This document shows positions 15,697 through 25,000 of a stretch of 34,234 bases of DNA, one piece after another. A model generated the notes under the pieces. That model did not search any database and was not told where the DNA came from. It saw nothing but the letters and a program-made list of their open reading frames with translations. Origin of the DNA: Alphaproteobacteria bacterium (GTDB taxonomy: Bacteria; Pseudomonadota; Alphaproteobacteria; SHVZ01); contig VGEH01000037.1 in NCBI GenBank assembly GCA_016869375.1, positions 1 through 34,234 on the forward strand. The letters are read 5' to 3'. Numbering within the stretch: position 1 is the first letter of the stretch; each line of letters starts with the position of its first letter. The position numbers were made by a program, and so were the translations under genes.

Positions 15697-16148
15697 AGCC
15701 GGCCTCGCAACACCCGATCTAAGCGCGTGCGCTGCTCTGGATAGAGCTGCGCATACAGGACCTCAAGCGACGGTCGTAGCGTGCGGAGCGCATCCAGGCC
15801 GACTTCCATTCCGGCTTCGAGCCTGGCGAGAGCGGCGGGCGTGTCCGATGCCGGCGCGGCGCAGGCGATCTTCACAGTTGCAGTCGCACGCGCCACCGCC
15901 TCGGAAAGTCGCGTCCAAGCCTCCCGCTGCTCGGGCCTGAGAGCCAGGCGCCTCTCGACAGCCGCCAGGCGGTCGTCGGCGCGCGTTTGCGCCCTGCCGG
16001 CGCAAAAGGCGGCATGCCGGGGCTGACCCCACCGATGTCCCCACTCATGCACACCATCATGCCAGGACGCCGCGGCAGCGAGCACCGGCAGTCCTGCGGC
16101 CAGGACGGCAACCGCCATTACGATCTTGGTTCCGTGTGTCCAGACCAT
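15693..16148 (-). CDS. Spy/CpxP-like (LTXXQ-type) periplasmic protein
   Basis: The 151-residue product begins with a signal peptide (hydrophobic IVMAVAVLAAGLPVLAAAA, about residues 9-27). It then has a His-rich start (WHDGVHEWGHRWG) and helical repeats with LRPEQREAWTRLSEAV (71-86) and LYPEQRTRLDRVL (136-148), the pattern of LTXXQ/Spy-like periplasmic proteins. E. coli Spy is a chaperone and CpxP tunes an envelope stress sensor; related proteins also respond to metals. The His-rich segment might bind metal, but that is inference. The ATG at 16148 has a perfect AGGAGG (16155-16160) six bases upstream. The promoter region overlaps the MarR-type palindrome. Confidence 0.72.
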   Translation of the reverse strand: MVWTHGTKIVMAVAVLAAGLPVLAAAASWHDGVHEWGHRWGQPRHAAFCAGRAQTRADDRLAAVERRLALRPEQREAWTRLSEAVARATATVKIACAAPASDTPAALARLEAGMEVGLDALRTLRPSLEVLYAQLYPEQRTRLDRVLRGRL

Positions 16149-16181
16149 GGATCGCCTCCTATGACGAGGCGACCCTAGAAA

Positions 16182-16200
16182 TTGACAACCTGGTTGTCAA
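16182..16200 (-). promoter_or_regulatory. Palindromic operator (MarR-type) overlapping the spy-like promoter
   Basis: TTGACAAC (16182-16189) and GTTGTCAA (16193-16200) form a perfect 8+3+8 inverted repeat. It lies in the 52-base gap between the marR stop (16201-16203) and the Spy-like gene. On the minus strand it contains a perfect -35 hexamer, TTGACA, followed 17 bases later by TAGGGT, a weak -10. A repressor bound here would block that promoter. The adjacent MarR gene is the obvious candidate, since MarR dimers bind palindromes of this size. The link is inference from position and symmetry. Confidence 0.65.
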
Positions 16201-16674
16201 CTACGTTCCGCGCTCGAACCGCGACTTCACGTCGTCGCTAAGCTTGCGGAGAATCTCCGTTGCCTTGCGTATGCTCGCTTCGGAAACGTCGAGGCCCATG
16301 GTCGAGGCGATCGCCAGCAGCTTGGCGTTCATCTCGCGATACTGCGCATCGCCCTTGCGCGTAAGCTGCACGAGCTTCGAGCGGCGGTGCTTCGGGTTGT
16401 CGACAAACTCGACCAGCCCCTCGGCGGCAAGCTCGTCGGCCAGTCTCTGCATCCGCTGGCGGCTGGTCGGCCGCATCTCGGCGATCTGCGGCACCGTCAG
16501 CGGCCCGAGCAGCGCCAAGCTTCGCATGAAGCCGAAGGACCCGCCGCCCCAGCTGGTAATCAGGCCCGTCTTCTGGCCGACCACCCGTATCCTGAAGAAG
16601 CACTGAGCGACCTCGAGCAGCAGCTCGGCGATGGCATCGGCCCTGTCGTCAACGGTCGAAGAGCGCGACGGCAT
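16201..16674 (-). CDS. MarR family transcriptional regulator
   Basis: The 157-residue protein has the MarR winged-helix layout: helices at about 8-30 and 46-56, a recognition region LTVPQIAEMRPTSRQRMQRLADELAAEGLVEFV (about 59-91), and the wing NPKHRRSKLVQLTRKG (93-108). Two long helices near the C-terminus form the dimer part. MarR proteins are usually repressors released by small aromatic or oxidant ligands. The gene follows the last ABC ATPase gene by 7 bases on the same strand, so it probably shares the peptide-transporter transcript. It is followed by a palindromic operator and the Spy-like/ICMT-like pair, its likely targets. Its ligand is unknown. Confidence 0.88.
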   Translation of the reverse strand: MPSRSSTVDDRADAIAELLLEVAQCFFRIRVVGQKTGLITSWGGGSFGFMRSLALLGPLTVPQIAEMRPTSRQRMQRLADELAAEGLVEFVDNPKHRRSKLVQLTRKGDAQYREMNAKLLAIASTMGLDVSEASIRKATEILRKLSDDVKSRFERGT

Positions 16675-16681
16675 CGCCTTC

Positions 16682-17473
16682 TCAGGCGCCAGCCTCGTCG
16701 AGGGCCTTCACCTGCTCGGTGGTTAGGCGCTTGTCGTAGCCGAGGCTCGCCTCGAAGAGCTGGCGCGTATAGGCCTCTCGATAGCGGCGCGCGACCAGAT
16801 CGTCGACGGTCAGCTCCTCGTAGATCTGGCCATGGTTCATCACCGCTAGCCGGTCGCACATGTGCGAGACGACCGAGAGGTCGTGGCTGACGAGGAGGAA
16901 GGTGAGACCCGTCGAGTCGCGGATGTCGGTCAGCAGGTTCAGGATCTCCGCCTGCACCGAGACATCGAGCGCCGAGGTCGGCTCGTCAAGCAGCATCAGC
17001 TTCGGCTCGAGGATCAGCGCGCGTGCGATGGCAACGCGCTGGCGCTGGCCGCCAGAGAGCTGGTGCGGATAGCGGAAGCGGAAGGCGGGACCGAGGCCCA
17101 CCTGCTTCAGCACGCGGTCGATACGCTCGTCGGCACGGTCGAGCCCGTGAATCTTGATCGGCTCCATCAACGTGCCGTTCACGGTGAAGCGCGGATGCAG
17201 CGAGCCATAGGGATCCTGGAAGACGATCTGGGCGAGCTTGTAGAAGGCGCGTTCGCGCTTCGGCGTCAACTGCTTGCCGTCGATGCGGATGACGCCTTCC
17301 CAATCCTGGTTGAGACCGGCAAGGCAGCGGAGGATCGTGGTCTTGCCGCAGCCGGACTCGCCGACCAAGCCGAATGCCTCGCCGGTCTTCACCGTGAAGC
17401 TGACATTGTCGACCGCGGTCATCGCGGCCTTGCCCTTGCCGAAGCGGACGACGAGATTTTCTACCTCGATCAT
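16682..17473 (-). CDS. Peptide-type ABC transporter ATPase, OppF/DppF-like
   Basis: The 263-residue protein has a complete ABC domain: Walker A GESGCGKT (38-45), Q-loop QDPYGSLHP (86-94), signature LSGGQ (139-143), Walker B LMLLDEP (159-165) with D-loop SALD, and H-loop His near 197. QDPYGSLHPR and the C-terminal YTRQLFEASL are typical of the peptide/nickel subfamily. It is somewhat shorter than E. coli OppF, having little C-terminal extension. It would pair with the OppD-like ATPase encoded 2 bases upstream to energise uptake. The ATG at 17473 is set by the ABC N-terminus (MIEVENLVVRFG). It is the fifth gene of the importer operon and precedes marR. Confidence 0.92.
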   Translation of the reverse strand: MIEVENLVVRFGKGKAAMTAVDNVSFTVKTGEAFGLVGESGCGKTTILRCLAGLNQDWEGVIRIDGKQLTPKRERAFYKLAQIVFQDPYGSLHPRFTVNGTLMEPIKIHGLDRADERIDRVLKQVGLGPAFRFRYPHQLSGGQRQRVAIARALILEPKLMLLDEPTSALDVSVQAEILNLLTDIRDSTGLTFLLVSHDLSVVSHMCDRLAVMNHGQIYEELTVDDLVARRYREAYTRQLFEASLGYDKRLTTEQVKALDEAGA

Positions 17474-17475
17474 GG

Positions 17476-18306
17476 TCAGTAGGCCCAGGCCGGATCGCGG
17501 ACGAGAGTGGAGAGCTTCTTCCGCCGCTCGCCGATGCGCGGCAGCGAGGCCAGCAGGCCCTGTGTATAGGGATGCTTGGCGTCCCGCAGCTCAGAGGCCT
17601 TGCATTCCTCGACGATGCGCCCGGCATACATGATCAGAACGCGGTCGCAGAACGTCGCGACCAGGTTGAGGTCGTGGCTGATGAACATGAGGCCGAGGCC
17701 GCGGCGCGACACCAGATCGTCGAGGATCGCCAGCACCTGCATGCGCACTGTGACGTCGAGCGCCGAGGTCGGCTCGTCGGCGATCAGCAGCTTCGGCTCC
17801 GGCACCAGCATCATCGCGATCATCACACGCTGGCCCATGCCGCCCGAGCACTCATGAGGATAGAGGTCATAGACGCGCTCGGGATTGCGGATCTGCACCG
17901 CCTGCAGCACCTCGAGAACGCGCTCGCGCGCTTCCTTCCGGCCGAGGCCCGGCGGCAGCGCCTCGGCGATCTGGTCGCCGACGCGCATCACCGGATCCAG
18001 CGAGAACTTCGGATCCTGCAGGATCATGCCGATGCGCTTGCCGCGCACCTTGAGCATGTCCTGCTCGGTCGCATTGGCGAGGTCGAGCTCCTCGAACTGC
18101 ATGCGCTTGGCGGTGACGATGCCGTTGCCCGGCGTCAGCTTGAGGATGGCGCGTCCAGTGGCCGATTTCCCGGAGCCGGACTCGCCGACGATGCCGACCT
18201 TCTCCTTGCCGACGGTGAAGGAAATGTCGCGCACGGCCCGCACCATACGATGCGGCGTGCGGAAGGTGACATTAAGGTCTTCGACCTCGAGAAGCGGCTT
18301 GATCAT
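17476..18306 (-). CDS. Peptide-type ABC transporter ATPase, OppD/DppD-like
   Basis: The 276-residue ATPase shows Walker A GESGSGKS (41-48), Q-loop QDPKFSLDP (97-105), signature CSGGM (153-157; Cys replaces the usual Leu), Walker B LLIADEP (173-179) and an H-loop in FISHDLN. The C-terminal HPYTQGLLASLPRIG is the peptide-subfamily mark, but the protein ends soon after, without the longer tail of E. coli OppD. The ATG at 18306 overlaps the permease stop by 4 bases. With the OppF-like partner it should form the ATPase heterodimer of this importer. The substrate is set by the binding protein, not here. Confidence 0.92.
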   Translation of the reverse strand: MIKPLLEVEDLNVTFRTPHRMVRAVRDISFTVGKEKVGIVGESGSGKSATGRAILKLTPGNGIVTAKRMQFEELDLANATEQDMLKVRGKRIGMILQDPKFSLDPVMRVGDQIAEALPPGLGRKEARERVLEVLQAVQIRNPERVYDLYPHECSGGMGQRVMIAMMLVPEPKLLIADEPTSALDVTVRMQVLAILDDLVSRRGLGLMFISHDLNLVATFCDRVLIMYAGRIVEECKASELRDAKHPYTQGLLASLPRIGERRKKLSTLVRDPAWAY

Positions 18307-19223
18307 TCGTCGCGCGGGTCCAGGACATCCCGAAGGCCGTCGCCGAAGAGGTTGAAGCCGAGGCTGACCACGAGGATCGCGATGCCCGGCGCGGCGGCGA
18401 GGAACCAGCTGCCGAGCAGGTACTGACGGCCCGTCGAGAGCATGGCACCCCATTCCGGCATCGGCGGCTGCGCGCCGAGGCCGAGGAAGCCCAGCGCCGC
18501 GGCGGTCAGAATGATGCCGGCCATGTTGAGGGTGATACGGATGATCACCGAGGACAGGCACATCGGCATGACGTGCTTGACCACGATGCGCCAGGCCGGT
18601 GCTCCCTGGGCGCGGATCGCGGCGATGTAGTCCGACGACCGCACGGTCAGGGTCTCGGCGCGCGCCAGGCGCGCGATCGGCGGCCAGACGGTGAGCGCGA
18701 TCGCGATGACGGCGTTGCGGATGCCTGGGCCGAGGGCGGCGACGAAGGCCAGCGCCAGGATCAGGCCGGGGAACGACAGGAAGATGTCGGTGATCCGCAT
18801 CAGGACCGTGTCGGTCCAGCCGCCGAAATAGCCCGAGACCGTGCCTACCAGGAGCCCGATCGGCGCGGCGATGGACGCCACCAAAAGGGTGATCTGCAGC
18901 GTGATGCGCGAACCGTAGACGACGCGCGAGAAGATGTCCCGGCCGAGCTCGTCGGTGCCAAACCAATGAGCGCCCGAGGGCGGCAGGAGGCGACGCCCGA
19001 GATTCTGCTCGTTCATCGGGAAGGGTGCGATCAACGGCGCGAAGATCGCGACCAGCAGCAGCACCACGAGGATGCCGAGCCCGATCATGGCGAGCGGGTT
19101 CTCGGCGAAGCGCCGGCACCCGAAATAGAGCCGCTGCAAGCTCGCCTGGGTGGGTGAATTGCTGACTTCGGCCGTCAGATAGGCGCGAAGCCCGCCCTTG
19201 CCGGGTTCGATGGCGGTGGTCAT
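18303..19223 (-). CDS. Peptide-type ABC transporter permease, DppC/OppC-like
   Basis: The 306-residue protein has an N-terminal cytoplasmic part (1-45), a first membrane helix (about 49-70), a periplasmic stretch with HWFGTDELGRDIFSRVVYGSR, and five further helices. The family motif RSSDYIAAIRAQGAPAWRIVVKH, near 200-222, is the EAA loop that docks on the ATPase. The end GFNLFGDGLRDVLDPRDE is the standard DppC/OppC C-terminus. The ATG at 19223 overlaps the stop of the partner permease gene by 4 bases. Together the two permeases form the inner-membrane channel. Confidence 0.92.
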   Translation of the reverse strand: MTTAIEPGKGGLRAYLTAEVSNSPTQASLQRLYFGCRRFAENPLAMIGLGILVVLLLVAIFAPLIAPFPMNEQNLGRRLLPPSGAHWFGTDELGRDIFSRVVYGSRITLQITLLVASIAAPIGLLVGTVSGYFGGWTDTVLMRITDIFLSFPGLILALAFVAALGPGIRNAVIAIALTVWPPIARLARAETLTVRSSDYIAAIRAQGAPAWRIVVKHVMPMCLSSVIIRITLNMAGIILTAAALGFLGLGAQPPMPEWGAMLSTGRQYLLGSWFLAAAPGIAILVVSLGFNLFGDGLRDVLDPRDE

Positions 19224-20296
19224 TTCGTGCGCGGATCCAGGATCCTGTAGAGCAGGTCGCAGATGAGGTTGATGGAGACGAAGATGATGCCGACGATCAG
19301 CACGCAGGCCAGCACCGCGTTCATGTCGCCGGCGAGCAGGCCGGAGACCAGGTAGCGGCCGAAGCCGGGCCAGGCGAAGACTGTCTCGGTCACCACCGCG
19401 CCCTCGAGCAGGATGGCGTAGGCGAGCGCGACGATGGTCAGCAGCTGGACCGCGATGTTGCGGAAGGCATGCTTGCGGATGACCTTCCACTTCGACAGGC
19501 CCTTCACCCGCGCCGCCAGGATGTATTCCTGGGAGAGCTGCGCCAGCATGAAGCTGCGGGTGAGCCGGCTGATGAAGGCGATCGCATTGAAGCTGAGGAT
19601 GCTGGCCGGCAGAACGATGTGCGAGACGGCGTTCTGGAAGACTTCCCACTCGCCGGCGATCAGCGCGTCGACCAGGAGAAGGCCGGTCACGCGGTCGACG
19701 ATGTCGATATAGAAGACGTCGAGACGGCCCGGCCCGCCGACCCAGCCGAGGATCGCGTAGAACAGCACCAGCCCCATCAGCCCGCTCCAGAAGGTCGGGA
19801 CCGAGTAACCCAGCAGTCCGATGATGCGGGCGAAATGATCGATCGGGCTGCCGCGATAGACGGCGGCGAGCACGCCGATCGGAATGCCGACGAAGACGCC
19901 GATCGTGATCGCGATCGTCGCGAGCTCGATCGTCGCCGGGAACACGCGCATGAGGTCGGCGGAGACCTTGTTGCCCGTGAACAGCGCATTGCCGAACTCG
20001 CCCCGCAGCATGTCGCCCATGAAGTAGAGGAACTGGACGTAGAGCGGCTTATCGAGCCCGAGCTGCTTGTAGACCATGTCGTAGGTCGAGGCGTCGGCCT
20101 GCTCGCCGACGATGGCGATGACGGGGTCGATCGGCAGCATGCGCCCGATAAAGAAGGTGAGCGCGAGCAGGCCGAGCAGGGTCACCGCCACCGAGGAGAC
20201 GATGCGCCACGCATCCCAGGCCCAGGGCGGAATCTTGCTTGCCTCAGGCCTTCGGGAGATCGTCTCCCGGGGCTGATTGACGTCGGTCACGGACAT
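19220..20296 (-). CDS. Peptide-type ABC transporter permease, DppB/OppB-like
   Basis: The 358-residue protein has a hydrophilic N-terminus (1-30), then a first helix (VTLLGLLALTFFIGRMLPIDPV) and about five later helices. QEYILAARVKGLSKWKVIRKHAFRN (near 265-290) is the EAA ATPase-contact loop, and FAWPGFGRYLVSGLLAGD with the terminal LLYRILDPRTK is the DppB/OppB pattern. It is a little longer than the usual 310-340 residues because of its N-terminal extension and a loop around GGPGRLDVFYIDIVDR. The ATG at 20296 lies 15 bases after the binding-protein stop. It is the second gene of the operon. Confidence 0.92.
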   Translation of the reverse strand: MSVTDVNQPRETISRRPEASKIPPWAWDAWRIVSSVAVTLLGLLALTFFIGRMLPIDPVIAIVGEQADASTYDMVYKQLGLDKPLYVQFLYFMGDMLRGEFGNALFTGNKVSADLMRVFPATIELATIAITIGVFVGIPIGVLAAVYRGSPIDHFARIIGLLGYSVPTFWSGLMGLVLFYAILGWVGGPGRLDVFYIDIVDRVTGLLLVDALIAGEWEVFQNAVSHIVLPASILSFNAIAFISRLTRSFMLAQLSQEYILAARVKGLSKWKVIRKHAFRNIAVQLLTIVALAYAILLEGAVVTETVFAWPGFGRYLVSGLLAGDMNAVLACVLIVGIIFVSINLICDLLYRILDPRTK

Positions 20297-20311
20297 GAAC
20301 CGCTCTCCGCC

Positions 20312-21916
20312 CTACTTGCTCGCCGACCTGTAGCGGACCTCGAAAGCGCCGATCTGGAATCCCTTAACCTCCTTGCGGATGGCGATCGGGCGGACGGTCT
20401 GGAACATGTAGGCCATCGGGCCGTTCTCCAGCATGTACTTCTGGAGTTCGTGATATGCGGCGATACGCTTGGCGTCGTTGCGCTCCATCATCGCCTTCGC
20501 CGCCATGTCGTTGACCTTCGGATCGACCCAGGCCGAGCGCCACGTCGGATACTGGGCGAGCTTAGCCTCGGGCCGGTTGTCGGGATTCTGCGCGTGGCGC
20601 GAGACCATGCTGTGGGCATCCGGATATCCCGCGCCCCAGCCGATCTGGCCGATCTCGAACTCGCGAGCGCGCATCTTGGTGAACAGGTTAGCGTCCGCCA
20701 TCTGCTCGAGCTCGAGCTTGATGCCGACCTTCGCCGCGTTCGCCTGGACGTGCTGCGCCACCGCTGGATTGAAGGCGTTGGCGGAGAGGATGTACTTCTT
20801 GGTGAAGCCGTTCGGATATCCAGCCTCCGTCAGCAGCTTCTTTGCCATGTCGAGGTCGAGCTTGAACGGAAGCCCCGCCTTTTCGTCGAGCGCGCCGAAC
20901 GCGCCGATCGGGACCAGGCTGTTACGCGCCTTGCCCTGATAGGCCATCACCGTCCTCTCGAGACCTTCGTAGTCGACCAAATAACGGAAGGCGAGGCGCA
21001 CCTTGGGATTCGAGAGGATTGGGTCCTGGGCGTTGAAGGCGAAGTAGCTGTAGCCGTGCATTACGGTCTGCTCGATGTGGATGTCCTTGTTTGTCGCCAA
21101 GGCCTTGAGATCATCCGAGCTGAGGAGCCGTCCGACGTCGATGTCACCCTTCTCAAGCTGGAGGCGCTGAGCGCCCGATTCCGGAACATGACGGATGAGG
21201 ACACGGCGAAGCCCCGGTTTCTCGCCGAAATAAATGTCGTTCGCCTCCAGGATCAGTACATCGTTGGCATTCCATGTACGCACCTTGTAGGGGCCAACAC
21301 AATCGGACTGGGTCTTAAACCAGCCATTGCCGTAGTCGCTCCTGCCGTCGGTCGTCTTGGCGTTCTTCTCGCCGGTCTCCTTGTTGAGCACGGAGGAGAC
21401 GTTGGAGGTGAAGGCGGCTGAAACGATCAATCCTGTTGGATAGGGTTGAGGCAATTTGACTTCGATGGTGTGGTCGTCGACGGCGCGGATCTGCTCGTCG
21501 GCTTTGGCCGACGTGAAGCCCCACTCCGTGAGATTGGCGGCGTTGCCGAAATTGAGATGGATCGCACGCTTCAACGACCATACCGCGTCATGCGCCGTCG
21601 CAGCCTTGCCGGAAGGAAACTTGATGTCCTTGCGCAGCTTGAAGGTGAGCGTGAGGCCATCTTCCGAGCTCGACCAGCTCTCCGCGATCTCCGGTTCGAG
21701 CTTCGATGGGTCTGCAATGTTGAACCGGACCAGTCGGCTGCAAACATTGCGCATGATGTCGTTGCCGTTGACCTCGGCGATCTGCGCCGGATCGAGGGTG
21801 ATCAGCGCATCGAGGTTCCAGGCCATGACGAGGGCGTCCTTGGGCGTCGCCGCCTGGGCGGAAGCGGCGGCGAGGGTAGCGGCAAGGATCAAGCTCGGAG
21901 CGAGCAGGCGACGCAT
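20312..21916 (-). CDS. Peptide-type ABC transporter periplasmic binding protein (SBP family 5)
   Basis: The 534-residue protein starts with a signal peptide (MRRLLAPSLILAATLAAASAQA, cleavage near residue 22). The family 5 solute-binding fold follows, with DALITLDPAQIAEVNGNDIMRNV near the N-terminus and DGLTLTFKLRKDIKFPSG, the conserved region of peptide, nickel and heme binding proteins. The length is typical. The ATG at 21916 is chosen over upstream in-frame codons because a signal peptide begins there and GGAGG lies just before it. It delivers the ligand to the two permeases encoded downstream. The ligand is unknown; dipeptides, oligopeptides or opine-like compounds are all possible. It heads the importer operon on the minus strand. 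Confidence 0.93.
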   Translation of the reverse strand: MRRLLAPSLILAATLAAASAQAATPKDALVMAWNLDALITLDPAQIAEVNGNDIMRNVCSRLVRFNIADPSKLEPEIAESWSSSEDGLTLTFKLRKDIKFPSGKAATAHDAVWSLKRAIHLNFGNAANLTEWGFTSAKADEQIRAVDDHTIEVKLPQPYPTGLIVSAAFTSNVSSVLNKETGEKNAKTTDGRSDYGNGWFKTQSDCVGPYKVRTWNANDVLILEANDIYFGEKPGLRRVLIRHVPESGAQRLQLEKGDIDVGRLLSSDDLKALATNKDIHIEQTVMHGYSYFAFNAQDPILSNPKVRLAFRYLVDYEGLERTVMAYQGKARNSLVPIGAFGALDEKAGLPFKLDLDMAKKLLTEAGYPNGFTKKYILSANAFNPAVAQHVQANAAKVGIKLELEQMADANLFTKMRAREFEIGQIGWGAGYPDAHSMVSRHAQNPDNRPEAKLAQYPTWRSAWVDPKVNDMAAKAMMERNDAKRIAAYHELQKYMLENGPMAYMFQTVRPIAIRKEVKGFQIGAFEVRYRSASK

Positions 21917-21946
21917 CGAAGCCTCCAGGGTGCTTGTGGTTGGATC

Positions 21947-21984
21947 GTCCCGGGGAAATTCTCCGGGACCGGTCGTTGCCGGTC
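21947..21984 (-). repeat. Two adjacent inverted repeats in the leader of the ABC importer operon
   Basis: GTCCCGG (21947-21953) and CCGGGAC (21963-21969) form a perfect stem with the centre GGAAATTCT. GACCGG (21967-21972) and CCGGTC (21979-21984) form a second stem whose left arm overlaps the first stem's right arm, so the two could be alternative structures. They lie 31-68 bases upstream of the binding-protein start. Alternative hairpins in a leader can be regulatory, but no known riboswitch or factor site is recognised. The rest of the 21917-22051 gap shows no clear promoter. Confidence 0.4.
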
Positions 21985-22051
21985 GGGCTACTGGATAGCG
22001 TGACCGAACGGGAACGTCCACTCAAGGCTTGTTTGAAGGGCCGGTACCGAC

Positions 22052-25000
22052 CTAGCGATTGCCGCCCTGCTCCTCGCGGCGCGCGCCGTCGCCCTCGAAG
22101 TCGCCGAGGACGCGGACAATGCGCCTGAGGATTCCGGGCGCCAGCGTCGAGAGCGGGTTGACGCTGACCTCGGGCCGATCGAGCGGGCCGGTGATGCGGA
22201 AATCGGCGGCAACGACGCCTTCGTTCTGCCCGCCGGTGACGATGGTGCCGATCAGCGGGATCGCGCCGATGACCCGGTTCAGCGTATAGGCAGGAACAGC
22301 CGTCCCCTCGATCTCGGCGGCGTCGGTCTTGCGCTCGACCCAGCCATGGGCGGTGACGCCGAGCGAGCCGCCGGCGGCGAGCGACTCCTTGATGGTGATG
22401 CGCTCCTCAGTCTGGATCAGCTTCGCGCTCAGACGCGAGAAGCCGATGCCGGCGCCGGACAAGGTCTCGACGATGCCGGAGAAGGATGCGAGCGAGGCGA
22501 GCCGCGCCAGCGCCGGCGCTTGCACGACGGAAAAGTCGGTGATCATCAGGTCGCCGGTGAACGGCAAGCCCTTGGCGTCTATGTCAACAGTGCCGTCGAG
22601 GACCAACCGGCCGCCGACCATGTGATCGTAGTAGCCCATCGCGCGCATCATCGCGCCGGCGTCGAGCGAGGTGAGATGGAAGCGGTGCAGCCGGTCCGCC
22701 GCCGACAGGTCGAGGGCAAAGCGGCCATCGACGCCGACGCGGCCCTCGGCCCCGATGCGGCGCCACACCAGCCCGTCCGACTCGAGCGAGGCCCGGACGG
22801 AGGCAAAGGCGCGATCGTCGCTGACACGGAGCTCGGCCACCTGGATCTCGACGGCCAGCGCCGGCCCCTTCTTCTTCGGCCCGCGCTCATCGTCATCGGC
22901 GAAGAGCGGCCTCAAGTCGAGGCGCTCGCCGGAGACGCCGACGTTGAACCCGCCCTCGCGCCGGCGGACGCCAACCCGGACATCGCTGTTGCCGACCTTG
23001 AGCTTGGCCAGCTCCAGCGTCTGGATGTCCGTCTCCTTGTTGAAGGTGATGCGCCCGCCGAGGTCGAGATCCTCGGCCGAGGCGCGTAGATCCTCAAGCG
23101 AGACGAGGTCGGCGCGCTCCAGCTTGAGGACGAAGCGCGCATTCCCGGCTTTGCCGGCCGGCTTTCGCCACATGATCTCGTCGAAGCGAAGCTTGGCGCC
23201 GGCGAGGTCGAGGTCGACGTCGATGTCGCTGGTCCCGTTCGGCCGCTGCACCGCGATCACATGCGCGTCGATCGGTCCCGAGGCCTTGTCGAGGAACGGC
23301 AGGTCGAGCGCCTTGCGGGCAGCATCGTCGGCGCGCCCTCTGACGTCGAAGCGACGGCGAACCGCGGGCGCGTCGTCGAACTCCTCGCGCCATTCGAAGA
23401 CGACCGGCGTTCCCTGCAGCCGCCCGTCGCCCTTCACCGTCATGCCGCGCCCGTCGAGCGAAAGGGTGCCCTTGGCGTCGCTCACGTCCCAGCCGCGGAT
23501 CACCTTCGGCACGGCGACGCCGCGCAGATTGGCCGCGGCCGACAGCGCCACCTGCTCGAGCTTCAGGTTCGAGATCAATGGGAAGGCGAAGCGGAGCCGG
23601 ATCGCAGCGTCGCCAGCGACGCCGTCGAGGCCGATGCCGATCTTGCTCGTGTAGCCGAGCGGTTTCGAGTCGATGAGATGGAGTGCGTCCTTGACCGGGC
23701 CGCTCACCACCACCTCGATCTCGGCGCGCTCGCGCTCTTTGTCGAGGCCGCTCAAGGCGACGGTCGACTGCGTGATCTTGAGATTGTCGAGCACGCCGCC
23801 GGCAATCGCTAGATCGAAGCGCGCATCGGTGAAGGTCGCGGTCCCGCGCACCTGGCGCACCGGCGGCATCGGCGCCAGGTAGCGGACGGTCAGGTTCTCG
23901 TACGTGATGCCGCCGGCGACCGACTTCACCATCAGGTTCTTGAGGTCCTGGACCTCGCCGGTCAGCTTGAGTCTCGCTTCGCGAGCGACGCCGCGGCTGA
24001 TGTTCTCGGTGACCCACCACCGCGCGTTGCCGGCGAGCGATGCCGGCCAGAAATGCGAGAGCTGGTCCACTTCCATGTTCTCGAGCACGGCGTCGGCCTC
24101 GAGCAGCCCGCGCCCCCTGAGGCCCGCCAGGCGCGCTGCGCCTCGCGCCACCGGGCCGCCGAGATCGACGACGGCGCGTTCGATCTCGACCATGTCGGCG
24201 GCACGATCGAGGCGGACGCGGAGCTGCGCGCCGGCGATCGCGAGATCCTCGCGATAGAACTCGGGCAGCTCGATGGCGCCTGGCCCGGAGGCGGCCTCGA
24301 CCCGCGCCGAGAGCAGGCGACCCTCGGCGTCGAAAACCGCATTCACGGTGCCATCGATCATGAGCTTGACGCGCTTCAGGTCCGGAAAGAAGGGCGCCAG
24401 CGCAGCGGGCTCGAAGCGGCTCAGCTGGAACTGGCTCTCGATCGTCCCGGCGGATGCCAGGTAGCGGCCGGCACCGTCGATCCGGGCGCGGCGGCCGCCG
24501 ATCTCGGCATCGCCCTGGATCCGGAGGCGTAGCCCCTCGGCGCTGCGCTCGAAACGGAGATCGACATCGCTCGCGCGCCAGAAGATGCCGTCGGCTAGAT
24601 CGCTGACAGCGAGGTCGGCGCCGGTGATCACCACCCGGTCGGGCAGGCTCATCGCCTCGTCGCCCTGCCTAGGACCGGAGAGGTCGTTGAGAAGGCCGGC
24701 CAGCATGGCCCCCGACTGGCGATGGCCTTCTTCTCCTCCCTCGCCGAGGCCGAGGTCGATGCTGCCGTCGGCGGCCCGCGTCAGCCGGAGCCGAGGCTTC
24801 ACCACCTCGATCTCTACAGGGCGAATCCTGCCGCGGGCGAGTTCGGGCAGGCCGAGACGGACGGCGATATCGGGAAGCGCGGCGATCACCCCCCCATCCG
24901 GGCCGACGGCCTGGACGTCGGTCGCACGAAGGTCGACAGCACGCTCCCAGCCGGCCCAGGTCAGGCGGGTGGCGCCGATCCGGGCGCGAACCCCGCGCTC

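Noticed and set aside
19469..21421. Long open frame on the + strand (650 codons) across the ABC importer genes
   Set aside because: It runs antisense through a permease and the binding protein, both of which have clear family sequences. The product is low complexity.
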